The notes below the pieces were generated by a model, which was given only the letters and a program-made list of their open reading frames with translations, made no database searches and had not been told where the DNA came from. A stretch of DNA of 64,000 nt, from the NCBI GenBank assembly GCA_023387735.1, contig JAEWHP010000032.1, positions 160,088-224,087 on the forward strand. The letters are read 5' to 3'. The position numbers and the translations under genes were made by a program. The stretch comes from Pseudomonadota bacterium (GTDB taxonomy: Bacteria; Pseudomonadota; Alphaproteobacteria; Rhizobiales; Xanthobacteraceae). Shown here piece by piece: positions 8,128 to 17,471 of this stretch; position 1 is the first letter of the stretch; the number at the start of each line of letters is the position of its first letter.

Positions 8128-9414
8128 ATGACCGTACTCATCGCCGGCGGCGGCATCGGCGGGCTGACGCTGGCGCTCAGCCTGCACCAGATCGGCGTTG
8201 CCGCCAAAGTCTTCGAAAGCGTATCCGAGCTGAAGCCGCTTGGCGTCGGCATCAACGTGCTGCCGCATGCGGTGCGCGAGCTGATCGAACTCGGCCTGCA
8301 CGATGCGCTCGACAAATCGGCCGTGCGCACCAGGGAGCTCGCCTATTTCTCCAAGCACGGCAAGCCGATCTGGAGCGAACCGCGCGGCATCGAGGCCGGC
8401 TACAAGTGGCCGCAGTTCTCGATCCATCGCGGCACGCTGCAGCAGATTTTGCTCGACACCGCGATCGAACGGCTGGGCAGGGAGAACATCCTCACCAGCC
8501 ATCATCTCACCGGCTGGACCGAGACGAGCGATGGCGTCCGCGCCGAATTCATTGACAAAGCCACCGGCAAATCCGCGGGCCACCATGAAGGCGCGCTGCT
8601 GATCGCCGCCGACGGCATCCACTCCGCGATCCGCGAAAAGCTGTATCCGCAGGAAGGCCCGCCGATCTGGAACGGTCGCATCCTGTGGCGCGGCATTACC
8701 GAAAGCGAGGCCTTCCTGTCCGGCCGCACCATGATCATGGCCGGCCACGAGATCCTGAAATTCGTCTGCTATCCGATTTCGAGGGAGCCAGACAGCGCCG
8801 GCAAGTTCAGGATCAACTGGGTGGCGGAGCGGCACATGCCACCGACCTACCAGTGGCGGCGCGAGGACTATAACCGGACCGCGAAACTCGAAGAGTTCCT
8901 GCCCTGGTTCAAGGACTGGAAATTCGACTGGCTCGACGTGCCCGGCCTGATCGAAAACTGCCCGCACGCCTACGAATATCCCCTGGTCGACCGCGATCCG
9001 ATTCCGCAGTGGACGTTTGGCCGCGTCACGCTGATGGGCGACGCCGCGCATCCGATGTACCCGATCGGCTCCAACGGCGCTTCGCAGGCGATTCTGGATG
9101 CGCGCGTGCTCACCCGCGAGATCCTGGCAAAGGGCGAAACCAGCGCCGCACTCGTGGCCTATGAAGCCGAGCGGCGGCCGGCCACCACCGACCTCGTAAT
9201 GCTCAACCGCCGCAATGGTCCCGAGCAGGTGATGCAGCTGGTCGAGGAACGCGCGCCCGATGGGTACAAGGTCGTCACCGACGTGCTTTCGCTGCAAGAG
9301 CTGGAAGACATCGCCGCGAACTACAAGCGCGTCGCCGGCTTCCAGGTCGAAGGCCTCAACGCCAAGCCGCCGATCGTGCAGCTCAAGCCCGAAGCGCCGC
9401 GGGCTGCCGGCTAG
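8128..9414 (+). CDS. FAD-dependent monooxygenase (salicylate-hydroxylase-like)
   Basis: 428 residues. It has the N-terminal Rossmann motif (VLIAGGGIGGLTLALSL), and the second FAD motif GDAAHPMYPIGSNGASQAI near residues 310-330. This is the class A flavoprotein hydroxylase layout, using NAD(P)H and oxygen to hydroxylate an aromatic or similar ring. Substrate unknown. The reading frame is open far upstream, but the Rossmann motif directly after the ATG at 8128 fixes the start; an ATG at 8089 region is out of family. It overlaps the convergent thioesterase gene by 4 bp. Confidence 0.85.
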   Translation: MTVLIAGGGIGGLTLALSLHQIGVAAKVFESVSELKPLGVGINVLPHAVRELIELGLHDALDKSAVRTRELAYFSKHGKPIWSEPRGIEAGYKWPQFSIHRGTLQQILLDTAIERLGRENILTSHHLTGWTETSDGVRAEFIDKATGKSAGHHEGALLIAADGIHSAIREKLYPQEGPPIWNGRILWRGITESEAFLSGRTMIMAGHEILKFVCYPISREPDSAGKFRINWVAERHMPPTYQWRREDYNRTAKLEEFLPWFKDWKFDWLDVPGLIENCPHAYEYPLVDRDPIPQWTFGRVTLMGDAAHPMYPIGSNGASQAILDARVLTREILAKGETSAALVAYEAERRPATTDLVMLNRRNGPEQVMQLVEERAPDGYKVVTDVLSLQELEDIAANYKRVAGFQVEGLNAKPPIVQLKPEAPRAAG

Positions 9415-9830
9415 CGAAGCGCCTTCGCGGTCTCGACCAGCCGCGCGCTGGTCGTCGCCGTGGCGAGCACGGTGCCGTCCTCGGCCATCAGCCGCCCCTC
9501 GACGAAGGCGACAGTCTTGCCGAGCTGAGTGACTTTGGCCTCGCCCGTGATCGGCCCCGGTTTGGCGGGGCTGAGGAAATTCACCGTCAAGGAAATGGTC
9601 GCGGTATAGAGCCGGCCTTCGGTCATCGCGAACACGGCCGGCCCCATGGTGTCGTCGAGCATCGCCGAGAGAATGCCGCCTTGGACGAAGCCCGCCGGGT
9701 TGCAGAAGTCATGTTTGCCGTCGAAGCCGATCCGGATCCAGCCATCTTTCGGGTGCGCGTCGAGCAGGTGCCAGCCGAGCAGTTTTGCGCATGGCGGCGC
9801 AGGCAGATTGTCGAGAGCGGTTGCGATCAT
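9411..9830 (-). CDS. PaaI-family hotdog thioesterase
   Basis: 139 residues forming one hotdog domain. NPAGFVQGGILSAMLDDTMG supplies the PaaI-type active-site helix, with Asp or Glu acting as the base, and LTVNFLSPAKPG is the following strand. The expected reaction is hydrolysis of aromatic or medium-chain acyl-CoA thioesters. A GGAGG site lies just before the ATG. It converges on the monooxygenase and lies 60 bp downstream of mutY on the same strand. Confidence 0.88.
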   Translation of the reverse strand: MIATALDNLPAPPCAKLLGWHLLDAHPKDGWIRIGFDGKHDFCNPAGFVQGGILSAMLDDTMGPAVFAMTEGRLYTATISLTVNFLSPAKPGPITGEAKVTQLGKTVAFVEGRLMAEDGTVLATATTSARLVETAKALR

Positions 9831-9890
9831 GGGAACCTCCGTGAGGTTTCATCCTGGCGCAGGCCTGCTGCCAGCATGGTGTCAGCAGAT

Positions 9891-10994
9891 CTAAAGGTCC
9901 AGACCGTGCGCAATCGCCTTGCGCATCACATTGGGCAGCGCCTCGTCGGCCAGCGTTGCGACCGGCACCCAGCGCAAGCCCTCCGGCGCGCGCGTCCGCA
10001 CGGCAACTGTCGCGGTATAAATCACGAGTTCGAGCGGAAAATGCGTGAACACGTGCGTGACGACGCCGGCCTTGCGATGCCAGCGCTCCACGCCCTTGAG
10101 CGCGGGTGCCTGGTTCAGCGCAGCTTTATCGTCCTGTCCGGCGAGCCAGTCGGAGCCCGGCACTTCGGTCATGCCGCCGAGCAGGCCTTTTTCCGGCCGC
10201 GTGCGCACCAGAAGTTCGTCGCCGCGCGTGACGATGAAGGCGGCGCCACGGCGCAGGTCTCCCGTCTTCTTCGGCGCCTTGCGCGGAAATGTTTCCTGAT
10301 CGCTGCGCAAGCGGGCGGCGCAATCATCATTCAGCGGGCACAACGCACAAGCCGGCTTCTTGGGCGTGCAGATCGAGGAGCCCAGATCCATCAGCGCCTG
10401 CGCGCTGTCACCGGCGCGAGACTCGCCCAGCAGCGTCGCCGCCAGTTCCTGGATGCGCGGCTTGGCCTGCGGCAGCGGTTCTTCCACCGCATAAAGCCTG
10501 GACGTCACGCGCTCGATGTTGCCGTCGACCGGCATGGTCCTGATATCGAAAGCAATCGCGCCGATGGCGGCTGCCGTGTACGGGCCGATCCCCGGCAATT
10601 TGCGCAGGCCTTCCTCGGTATCCGGAAACACCCCGCCATGGTCGCGCAGCACGGCCACCGCACAGGCGTGAAGATTGCGCGCGCGCGAATAGTAGCCGAG
10701 CCCGGCCCACATCCGCAGCACGTCATCCTGCGAGGCGCGGCCGAGTGCTGCGACATCCGGCCAGCGCGCCAGGAATTTCTCGAAGTACGGCCCGACCGTC
10801 TTGACGCCGGTCTGCTGCAGCATGATTTCGGACAGCCAGACCCGGTACGGATCGGCACGTTCTCCCGCTGGCGGCCGCCACGGCAGCCGGCGCCGATGGC
10901 GGTCGTACCAATCGAGCAGCAGCGCGGGACGATCGGCGCGGCTTTCAGTCGATTCGGTTCGTCGTCTGATTTTGGCGACAGCTGAAGACGTCAT
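9891..10994 (-). CDS. mutY: A/G-specific adenine glycosylase MutY
   Basis: Removes adenine mispaired with 8-oxoguanine. The catalytic Glu56 lies in SEIMLQQTG, the helix-hairpin-helix LPGIGPYTAAAI is at 133-144, and the catalytic Asp157 is in PVDGNIERV. The 4Fe-4S cluster cysteines are C209, C216, C219 and C225 (C-x6-C-x2-C-x5-C). The C-terminal Nudix-like domain that recognises 8-oxoG follows from about residue 245. The length of 367 is normal. Divergent from the DUF721 gene across a palindromic repeat. Confidence 0.95.
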   Translation of the reverse strand: MTSSAVAKIRRRTESTESRADRPALLLDWYDRHRRRLPWRPPAGERADPYRVWLSEIMLQQTGVKTVGPYFEKFLARWPDVAALGRASQDDVLRMWAGLGYYSRARNLHACAVAVLRDHGGVFPDTEEGLRKLPGIGPYTAAAIGAIAFDIRTMPVDGNIERVTSRLYAVEEPLPQAKPRIQELAATLLGESRAGDSAQALMDLGSSICTPKKPACALCPLNDDCAARLRSDQETFPRKAPKKTGDLRRGAAFIVTRGDELLVRTRPEKGLLGGMTEVPGSDWLAGQDDKAALNQAPALKGVERWHRKAGVVTHVFTHFPLELVIYTATVAVRTRAPEGLRWVPVATLADEALPNVMRKAIAHGLDL

Positions 10995-11029
10995 CCACGC
11001 ATTCTAGTGAGAGAACGCAAATCTCTCCA

Positions 11030-11117
11030 CGTCATGCCCGGGCTTGACCCGGGCATCCACGGCTTTCTTCGCCGTTGGAAAAGAACGTGGATGGCCGGGA
11101 CAAGCCCGGCCATGACG
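11030..11117. repeat. Palindromic repeat (CGTCATGCCCGGGCTTG type)
   Basis: CGTCATGCCCGGGCTTG at the left and CAAGCCCGGCCATGACG at the right are inverted copies around CATCCACGG / CGTGGATG inner arms. I recall this form from Bradyrhizobium genomes. It lies between the divergent mutY and DUF721 genes, where it must sit inside or beside both promoters. Confidence 0.8.
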
Positions 11118-11156
11118 GTATTCCTTCATCATCACGTGAAGTGGTAGAGTTGCCCC

Positions 11157-11633
11157 ATGTCCAAACCCGGCCCCATCTCCGCAAAACCGCTTTCCGTTCT
11201 GCTCGGTGACGTCTTCTCCGACGCCTATGCCAGGCAGGGATTCGCCGCGCGCGAACTGGTGACGCGCTGGGCTGATATCGCAGGCGCCGAAATCGCCGCG
11301 CATTCCGAGCCGATGAAGATGCAATGGCCGCGGCCGGTGGAGGGGCAGCCGCAGGAACCGGCCACGCTGGTGCTACGGGTCGAAGGCCCGATGGCGCTGG
11401 AGATCCAGCATTCCTCCGACGTGATCCTGCAACGGGTCAACCGCTTCTTCGGCTGGAGCGCGGTCGGCCGACTGGCGCTGCGGCAGGCCCCGCTCTCGCG
11501 CCGTAAAGCCCCGCGCCCCCGCGCGCCGGACCCGAAATCGGTGGCCAAGGTCGCCGAGACCCTCACCGCGATCGAGGATGAGGAACTGCGCGACGCACTT
11601 GCCCGGCTTGGCGCCGCGATCAAGCGAAATTGA
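11157..11633 (+). CDS. DUF721 / DciA-like protein
   Basis: 158 residues. The N-terminal half (about 10-110) has the DUF721 features VFSDAYARQGFAARELVTRWADIAG and LVLRVEGPMALEIQHSSDVILQRVN, and the rest is basic and proline-rich. DUF721 includes DciA, the ancestral loader of the replicative helicase DnaB, so a role in replication initiation is plausible but not shown by residues alone. It is followed 120 bp later by a DsbA-like gene on the same strand. Confidence 0.8.
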   Translation: MSKPGPISAKPLSVLLGDVFSDAYARQGFAARELVTRWADIAGAEIAAHSEPMKMQWPRPVEGQPQEPATLVLRVEGPMALEIQHSSDVILQRVNRFFGWSAVGRLALRQAPLSRRKAPRPRAPDPKSVAKVAETLTAIEDEELRDALARLGAAIKRN

Positions 11634-11752
11634 GCCTGCGACGCGGGGCGGCCGCTGCAACCCGCCATTGCCACAATTATCGTTTCAAGCTAGCGAAGGC
11701 TTCCTTTTCGGAACTTCCTGGGGCGTGAACGCGCCATTCGGAGCATACCTTG

Positions 11753-12406
11753 ATGATCACGCGCCGCGCCTTCACCGCCGCCCTGTCGCTGACCGGGCTC
11801 GCCGCCCTCGCCGGCATCTCGCCGCTGCGGCTGATCACGGACGCCATCGCCCAAGGTGCCGCCGACGTCGCCAAGCCGCAATCGCTTCCCGACATGGCGC
11901 TTGGCCCGGCCAACGCCACCGTCACCATCACCGAATACGCCTCGATGACCTGCCCGCACTGCGCGGCGTTCACCGAAAAGGTGTTCCCGAAGATCAAGTC
12001 GGAATTCATCGACAGCGGCAAGATCCGCTTCGTGTTCCGCGAGTTCCCGCTCGACATCAAGGCCGCCGCGGGATCGATGCTGGCGCGCTGCATCGCCAAG
12101 GATGACGCCCCGAAATTCTTTGCCGTGATCGACCTGCTGTTCAAGCAGCAGAACGACTGGGTGACGAAGAACACCACGGAAACGCTGATCCGGATCGGCA
12201 AGCAGGCCGGCCTCACCCAGGCGCAGGTCGAGGAATGCCTGAAGGATCAGGCGCTGCTCGACAAGATCGCCGCCGACCAGAAGTACGCCGCCGACGTCTT
12301 GAAGGTGCAGTCGACCCCGACCTTCTTCATCAACGGTGAGATGATCAAGGGCGAGCAGAGCTTCGAGGAATTCTCGAAGCGCATCAACTCGCTGTTGAAG
12401 AGCTGA
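11753..12406 (+). CDS. DsbA-family thioredoxin-fold disulfide oxidoreductase
   Basis: 217 residues. The N-terminal export signal has a twin arginine (MITRRAFTAALSLTGLAALAG) and cleavage probably near residue 35, so the protein acts in the periplasm. The CPHC active site at 67-70 is the DsbA signature, and the cis-proline loop STPTFFINGE lies near residue 185. It should oxidise or shuffle disulfides in exported proteins. The ATG at 11753 is preceded by GGAG; a TTG three bases upstream is less likely. Next downstream is smc. Confidence 0.88.
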   Translation: MITRRAFTAALSLTGLAALAGISPLRLITDAIAQGAADVAKPQSLPDMALGPANATVTITEYASMTCPHCAAFTEKVFPKIKSEFIDSGKIRFVFREFPLDIKAAAGSMLARCIAKDDAPKFFAVIDLLFKQQNDWVTKNTTETLIRIGKQAGLTQAQVEECLKDQALLDKIAADQKYAADVLKVQSTPTFFINGEMIKGEQSFEEFSKRINSLLKS

Positions 12407-12632
12407 TTCGCGCCGCGGATTCATAACGGGCGATAAGTCCAGCAAAAGACTGCACAAAACCGCCTCAATTCCCTTGGGAAAAGCCCTGCGTAGCCGTTGC
12501 CCTCAGGCCTCGGCCTCGCCATTGTCGCGCCGATAAACGCCGCGACCGGCGGTTCGTCCACACACCGACATTGCCTTCTATGGTATTGTCACGGCTGGGA
12601 GATTCGCGCCCGGCCAAGCGAGATCTGTGTTC

Positions 12633-15600
12633 ATGAAACTCACGCGCCTCCGCCTCCACGGTTTCAAGTCGTTCGTTGAACCCACTGACTTCATGATCGA
12701 ACCCGGTCTTACCGGCGTCGTCGGTCCGAATGGCTGCGGCAAATCCAATCTCGTCGAGGCGCTGCGCTGGGCGATGGGCGAGACCTCGCACAAGTCGCTG
12801 CGCGCCGCCGACATGGATGCGGTGATCTTCGCCGGCTCCGGCAACCGTCCTGCGCGCAACCACGCCGAAGTCGTGATGACGATCGACAATGCCGATCGCA
12901 CGGCGCCGGCCGCCGTCAATGACAGCCAGCTCCTGGAGATTTCGCGCCGCATCGAGCGTGAGGCCGGTTCGGCCTATCGCATCAATGGCCGCGATGTGCG
13001 CGCCCGCGACGTCCAGATCCTGTTTGCGGACGCGGCGACCGGCGCGCGTTCGCCGGCGCTGGTCCACCAGGGCAAGATCGGCGAGATCATCCAGGCCAAG
13101 CCGGAACAGCGCCGCCGCGTGCTGGAAGACGCCGCCGGCGTCGCCGGACTGCATGCCCGCCGCCACGAGGCCGAGTTGCGGCTGAGAGCCGCCGAGACCA
13201 ACCTCACCCGCGTCGAGGACGTGATCGGGCAATTGTCCGGCCAGATGGAAGGGTTGAAGAAGCAGGCGCGCCAGGCCATTCGCTTCCGCGAAGTCGCAGC
13301 CAAGGTGCGCAAGGCCGAGGCTACGCTGTTTCACCTGCGCTGGCTGGGCGCGAACGCCGACGTCGCCGAAGCCGCGCATACCCATGACATCAATGTTCGC
13401 GAAATGGCCGAGCGCACCCGTGAGCAGGCCGAGGCCGTGCGCATCCAGGCGATCCGCGCCTCCGAACTGCCGGCGCTGCGCGAGGGAGAGGCCCGTGCCG
13501 CGGCGGGACTGCAGCGCCTCACCAATGCGCGCGAACTGCTCGACCGCGAGGAACAGCGCGCCAGGGAGCGCGTCACCGAGCTCGACCGGCGGCTGCAGCA
13601 ATTCGCCGCCGACATCGCGCGCGAACAGCAGCAGGCCTCGGACGCCGAGATCGCGCTGCAGCGGCTCGACACCGAAGACGCCGAGTTGAAGGAAGAGATC
13701 AAGTCGCGCGTCGAAAAGCGTTCCGGCGTCGATGAACGCGTTGCTGAAGCAGAAGAGACGCTTTCCGCCGCCGAGCGCATGTTCGGCGAGCTGACCACCG
13801 CGCTCGCCGACCTGACCGCCAGGCGCAACCAGCTGGAGGCCGGCGTCCGCACCCACCGCGACCGTCTGGCCCGGCTCGATCAGGAGATCGCCAGCGTCCA
13901 GGCCGACGAGCAGAAGCTCAGCGAGGAGACCGGCAATCTCGGCGACCTCGACGCGCTTGCCGGCGCCATGGAGACGGCGCAGGAAACGCTGGCGGTGTCC
14001 GAAGCCACGGCTCAAGCCAGCGAGGCCGGTCACGTCGCCGCGCGGCAAAAGCTCGAAGCCTCCCGCGCCCCGCTCACTGAGGCGGAAAAGCGGGTGCAGC
14101 GGCTGGAGACCGAGGCGCGCACCATTTCAAAGCTCGTCAATGGCGAGACCAAGAACCTGTGGCCGCCGATCATCGACGGCGTCACCGTCGCCAAGGGCTA
14201 TGAGAAGGCGCTAGGCGCCGTGCTCGGCGACGACCTCGATGCGCCCGTCGATCCCTCCGCGCCAATGCGCTGGACCAATGCCGGCGCGGGCTTCGACGAT
14301 CCGGCGCTGCCCTCTGGCGTCGAAGCGCTCGCCAGCCTCGTCGAGGCGCCGCCCGAATTGTCGCGACGTCTCGCGCAGATCGGCGTCGTGTCGAAGGAGC
14401 GCGGCGCGGCCTTGGTATCGCAATTGAAGACCGGGCAGCGGCTGGTGTCGCTGGAAGGCGACGTCTGGCGCTGGGACGGCTTCGTTGCGGCCGCCCATGC
14501 CCCGACCGGCGCCGCGCGCCGGCTCGCCGAACGCGCGCGCCTGGTCGACATCGAACAAGAGCTCGAGCAGGCCCGTACCGATGCGGCCGCCAAGCGCCGC
14601 GCGCTGGAAGACGCCGAGACCGAGCTGAAGGCGGCGGCTGCCGCCGAGTCCGCCGGCCGAGAAGCCTGGCGGGCCGCGCAGCGCGAAGCCGACGCCGCGC
14701 GCGAACGCCATGCCGCCACCGAGCGCGAGATCAACCGCCACGCCGCGCGCAAATCGGCACTGACCGAGGCCCATAGCCGCCTCGCCGCCGACCGCAGCGA
14801 AGCCGAGGCTGCGCATGAGAGCGCAATTGCCGCGCTGGACGAACTGGCCCCGACCGACGAGACCGAAGCAAGGCTCAGCACGGTCCGCAGCGAGATCGAC
14901 GGACACCGCCGCATTGCCGCGCAGGTGCGGGCCGAAGGCCAGGCACTGGCGCGCGAGGCGGAACTGGCCGACAAGCGCGTGCAGGCGATCACGGCCGAAC
15001 GCACCGAGTGGCAGAACCGCATGCAAAGTGCGGCCTCCCAGCTCGCCACTGTCGAAGCGCGTATCACCGAAGTGACGGCCGAACGCGCCGAACTTGAAAA
15101 TGCGCCGGAAGTGTTCGCCGAAAAGCGCCGCGCGCTGATCAACGAAATCGAATCCGCCGAAAGCGCCCGCCGCGTGGCCGCGGACGCGCTGGCCGCCGCC
15201 GAGAGCGTGATGGCGCAAACCGACCGCGAGGCCAAGGCGTCGCTCGAGGCGCTCTCCTCCGCCCGCGAAGCCTGCGCCCGCGCCGAGGAGCGCATGGAAG
15301 GCAGCAAGCGCCGGCTTTCGGATATCGAGCGCGAAATCCACGACATGCTCGAAGTCGAGCCGCAGGCGGTGGCGGCGCTGGCCGAGATCGAGCCCGGCGC
15401 CGAACTGCCGCCGCTCAACGAGACCGAGGAAAGCCTCGAAAAGCTGCGCCGCGACCGCGAGCGGCTCGGCGCCGTCAATCTGCGCGCCGAGGAAGAGCTG
15501 CGCGAGGTCGAGACCCAGCATACGGCGCTGACCACCGAGCGCGACGATCTGGTCGAGGCCATCAAGCGGCTGCGCCAGGGCATCCAGAGCCTCAACAAGG

Positions 15601-16097
15601 AAGCCCGCGAGCGGCTGCTGACCTCGTTCGAGACCGTCAACGAACACTTCAAGCGGCTGTTCACCGAGCTGTTCGGCGGCGGTGAAGCCGCGCTTCATTT
15701 GATCGAAAGCGACGATCCGCTCGAAGCGGGTCTCGAAATTATCGCAAAACCGCCCGGCAAGAAGCCGCAGACGCTGTCGCTGCTGTCGGGCGGCGAGCAG
15801 GCGCTGACGGCTCTGGCGCTGATCTTCGCGGTGTTCCTCACCAACCCGTCGCCGATCTGCGTGCTGGACGAAGTCGACGCGCCGCTCGACGACCACAATG
15901 TGGAGCGGTTCTGCAACCTGCTGCACGAGATGACCTCGTCGACGGAGACCCGCTTCATCATCATCACGCACAATCCGATCACGATGGCGCGGATGAACCG
16001 GCTGTTCGGCGTCACCATGGCCGAACGCGGCGTCTCGCAACTGGTCTCGGTCGGCCTCGACGACGCCGTGAAGATCCTGGATCAGCACGTGGCGTGA
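12633..16097 (+). CDS. smc: Chromosome segregation protein SMC
   Basis: 1154-residue condensin ATPase that, with ScpA and ScpB, compacts and segregates the chromosome. Walker A GPNGCGKSN is at 31-39. Long coiled coils rich in Glu, Ala and Arg flank a hinge at about residues 495-640, where the composition changes. Near the C-terminus are the ABC signature LSGGEQAL and Walker B PICVLDEVDAPLDD. The ATG at 12633 is preferred to a GTG two codons upstream because the family starts MKxTxLRLxGFKSF. No scp genes are nearby. Confidence 0.96.
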   Translation: MKLTRLRLHGFKSFVEPTDFMIEPGLTGVVGPNGCGKSNLVEALRWAMGETSHKSLRAADMDAVIFAGSGNRPARNHAEVVMTIDNADRTAPAAVNDSQLLEISRRIEREAGSAYRINGRDVRARDVQILFADAATGARSPALVHQGKIGEIIQAKPEQRRRVLEDAAGVAGLHARRHEAELRLRAAETNLTRVEDVIGQLSGQMEGLKKQARQAIRFREVAAKVRKAEATLFHLRWLGANADVAEAAHTHDINVREMAERTREQAEAVRIQAIRASELPALREGEARAAAGLQRLTNARELLDREEQRARERVTELDRRLQQFAADIAREQQQASDAEIALQRLDTEDAELKEEIKSRVEKRSGVDERVAEAEETLSAAERMFGELTTALADLTARRNQLEAGVRTHRDRLARLDQEIASVQADEQKLSEETGNLGDLDALAGAMETAQETLAVSEATAQASEAGHVAARQKLEASRAPLTEAEKRVQRLETEARTISKLVNGETKNLWPPIIDGVTVAKGYEKALGAVLGDDLDAPVDPSAPMRWTNAGAGFDDPALPSGVEALASLVEAPPELSRRLAQIGVVSKERGAALVSQLKTGQRLVSLEGDVWRWDGFVAAAHAPTGAARRLAERARLVDIEQELEQARTDAAAKRRALEDAETELKAAAAAESAGREAWRAAQREADAARERHAATEREINRHAARKSALTEAHSRLAADRSEAEAAHESAIAALDELAPTDETEARLSTVRSEIDGHRRIAAQVRAEGQALAREAELADKRVQAITAERTEWQNRMQSAASQLATVEARITEVTAERAELENAPEVFAEKRRALINEIESAESARRVAADALAAAESVMAQTDREAKASLEALSSAREACARAEERMEGSKRRLSDIEREIHDMLEVEPQAVAALAEIEPGAELPPLNETEESLEKLRRDRERLGAVNLRAEEELREVETQHTALTTERDDLVEAIKRLRQGIQSLNKEARERLLTSFETVNEHFKRLFTELFGGGEAALHLIESDDPLEAGLEIIAKPPGKKPQTLSLLSGGEQALTALALIFAVFLTNPSPICVLDEVDAPLDDHNVERFCNLLHEMTSSTETRFIIITHNPITMARMNRLFGVTMAERGVSQLVSVGLDDAVKILDQHVA

Positions 16098-16105
16098 CGT
16101 TTCTT

Positions 16106-16250
16106 CCCTTCTCCCCTTGTGGGAGAAGGTGGCGCGAAGCGCCGGATGAGGGATATCTTACCGCGAAGACAGAATTCGCGGAGAGAACCCCTCACCCGTC
16201 TCGCCGCCGCTTCGCGACGGCGATCCACCCTCTCCCACAAGGGGAGAGGG
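16106..16250. repeat. Palindromic repeat (CTCCCCTTGTGGGAGAAGGTGG type)
   Basis: CCCTTCTCCCCTTGTGGGAG at the left and CTCCCACAAGGGGAGAGGG at the right are inverted, with GCGCGAAGCGCC inside. This is the common alphaproteobacterial element. It fills the gap between smc and the Rsm22-like gene. Its right end, GGGGAGAGGG, lies just upstream of the next ATG and may act as that gene's ribosome-binding site. Confidence 0.8.
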
Positions 16251-16263
16251 AAAAGAATACAAG

Positions 16264-17235
16264 ATGACCTCACCCGACCTCCCCGCCGAACTGAAAGCCG
16301 CGCTCGACGGCAAGCTGCGCGGCTTTTCGCGCAGCGACGCCGCCGGACGCGCCGCGACGATTTCGAAGACCTATCGCGGCGGCGGTAACTCGGGCGCGAT
16401 CCGCTCGGAAGCCGATGCGCTGGCCTACGCGCTGGCGCGGATGCCTGCGACTTATGCGGCGATCACGGCTAGCCTGAACGCGCTCGTCGAGGTCAGGCCG
16501 GATCTTGCGCCCGCGAGCCTGCTCGATATCGGCGCCGGGCCGGGAACGGCGAGTTGGGCAGCGGCGGAAGCGTTTCCATCGCTGAAGGATTTCACGCTGC
16601 TCGACGCCAACGAAGCGCTGCGTGCGCTGGCGCTCGACCTTGCAAGGGACAGTACCCGGCTACGAGAGATCGGCTATGAACGCGGCGAAGCCCGCGCCGC
16701 GCTGGCGAAAGCCGATGCGGCTGATCTCGTCGTGGCGAGCTACATGATCAATGAGATCGGCGATGCCGAACAACGCGCGCTGGCCGAACTGATGTGGGAA
16801 AAGACCCGCGACACGCTGCTGGTGGTCGAACCCGGCACGCCCGCAGGCTATGGGCGGATCATCGCGTTGCGTGATCATCTGATCGGCCTCGGTGCACATG
16901 TCGCCGCCCCCTGCCCGCATGACGGCAAATGCCCGCTGCAGGCGCCCGACTGGTGCCACTTCACCCAGCGCCTGCAGCGCTCGCGCGCGCACATGCAGGT
17001 GAAGGGCGCGGAAGTGCCGTTCGAGGATGAAAAATTCGCCTATGTCACGCTGACGCGCACGACGGTTGCAGGCCGACGCCCTTCTCGCGTGCTGGCGCAA
17101 CCGGCCGTGAGCAAGGTCGACATCACAGCGAAGCTCTGCACACCGGAAGGTCTTTCGTTCGCCAAAGTACCCCGCCGCGCCAAGGCGGACTACGCCAGCG
17201 CCCGCCGCTGGCGTTGGGGCGACGCCGTTAGTTGA
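16264..17235 (+). CDS. Rsm22/METTL17-like methyltransferase homologue
   Basis: 323 residues. The Rossmann AdoMet motif LLDIGAGPGTASWAAAE lies at about 84-100, and LLDANEALR follows. The cysteine motif CPHDGKCPLQAPDWC plus a later Cys (KLCTPEG) is typical of Rsm22, whose mitochondrial relative METTL17 is reported to bind a 4Fe-4S cluster and assist small-subunit ribosome assembly. The bacterial role is unproven. The ribosome-binding site comes from the end of the preceding repeat. Confidence 0.85.
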   Translation: MTSPDLPAELKAALDGKLRGFSRSDAAGRAATISKTYRGGGNSGAIRSEADALAYALARMPATYAAITASLNALVEVRPDLAPASLLDIGAGPGTASWAAAEAFPSLKDFTLLDANEALRALALDLARDSTRLREIGYERGEARAALAKADAADLVVASYMINEIGDAEQRALAELMWEKTRDTLLVVEPGTPAGYGRIIALRDHLIGLGAHVAAPCPHDGKCPLQAPDWCHFTQRLQRSRAHMQVKGAEVPFEDEKFAYVTLTRTTVAGRRPSRVLAQPAVSKVDITAKLCTPEGLSFAKVPRRAKADYASARRWRWGDAVS

Positions 17236-17238
17236 ACT

Positions 17239-17342
17239 CGTCATTCCGGGATGGTCCGATAGGACCAGATCCGGAATCTCGAGATTCTCAGGGGCGCGAG
17301 GGCGCCCCGTAGTTCGATGCTTCGCATCGCCCCGGAATGACG
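17239..17342. repeat. Palindromic repeat (GTCATTCCGGGATGGTCC family)
   Basis: CGTCATTCCGGG at the left and CCCCGGAATGACG at the right form outer arms, with an inner CCGGAATCTCGAGATTC palindrome and GGGGCGCGAGGGCGCCCC. It is nearly identical over about 100 bp to the copy at 27368-27468, with only a few substitutions and one length difference. Confidence 0.85.
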
Positions 17343-17471
17343 GCAGAGCGTGCTTTTTGAACTTATCCGCCTCACTTCCGACTAACGCCATGCCCCAACT
17401 CGCGGCGGGCTGCCCGCGCGCCGTTTCTCGTCTAAATTCCCTGCCTTTTCGTCCCCTCAGGAGTGTCCGTC

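Noticed and set aside
14198..15664. Long minus-strand frame of 488 codons inside smc
   Set aside because: Serine- and arginine-rich with no family pattern. It is the antisense shadow of GC-rich coiled-coil codons in smc.
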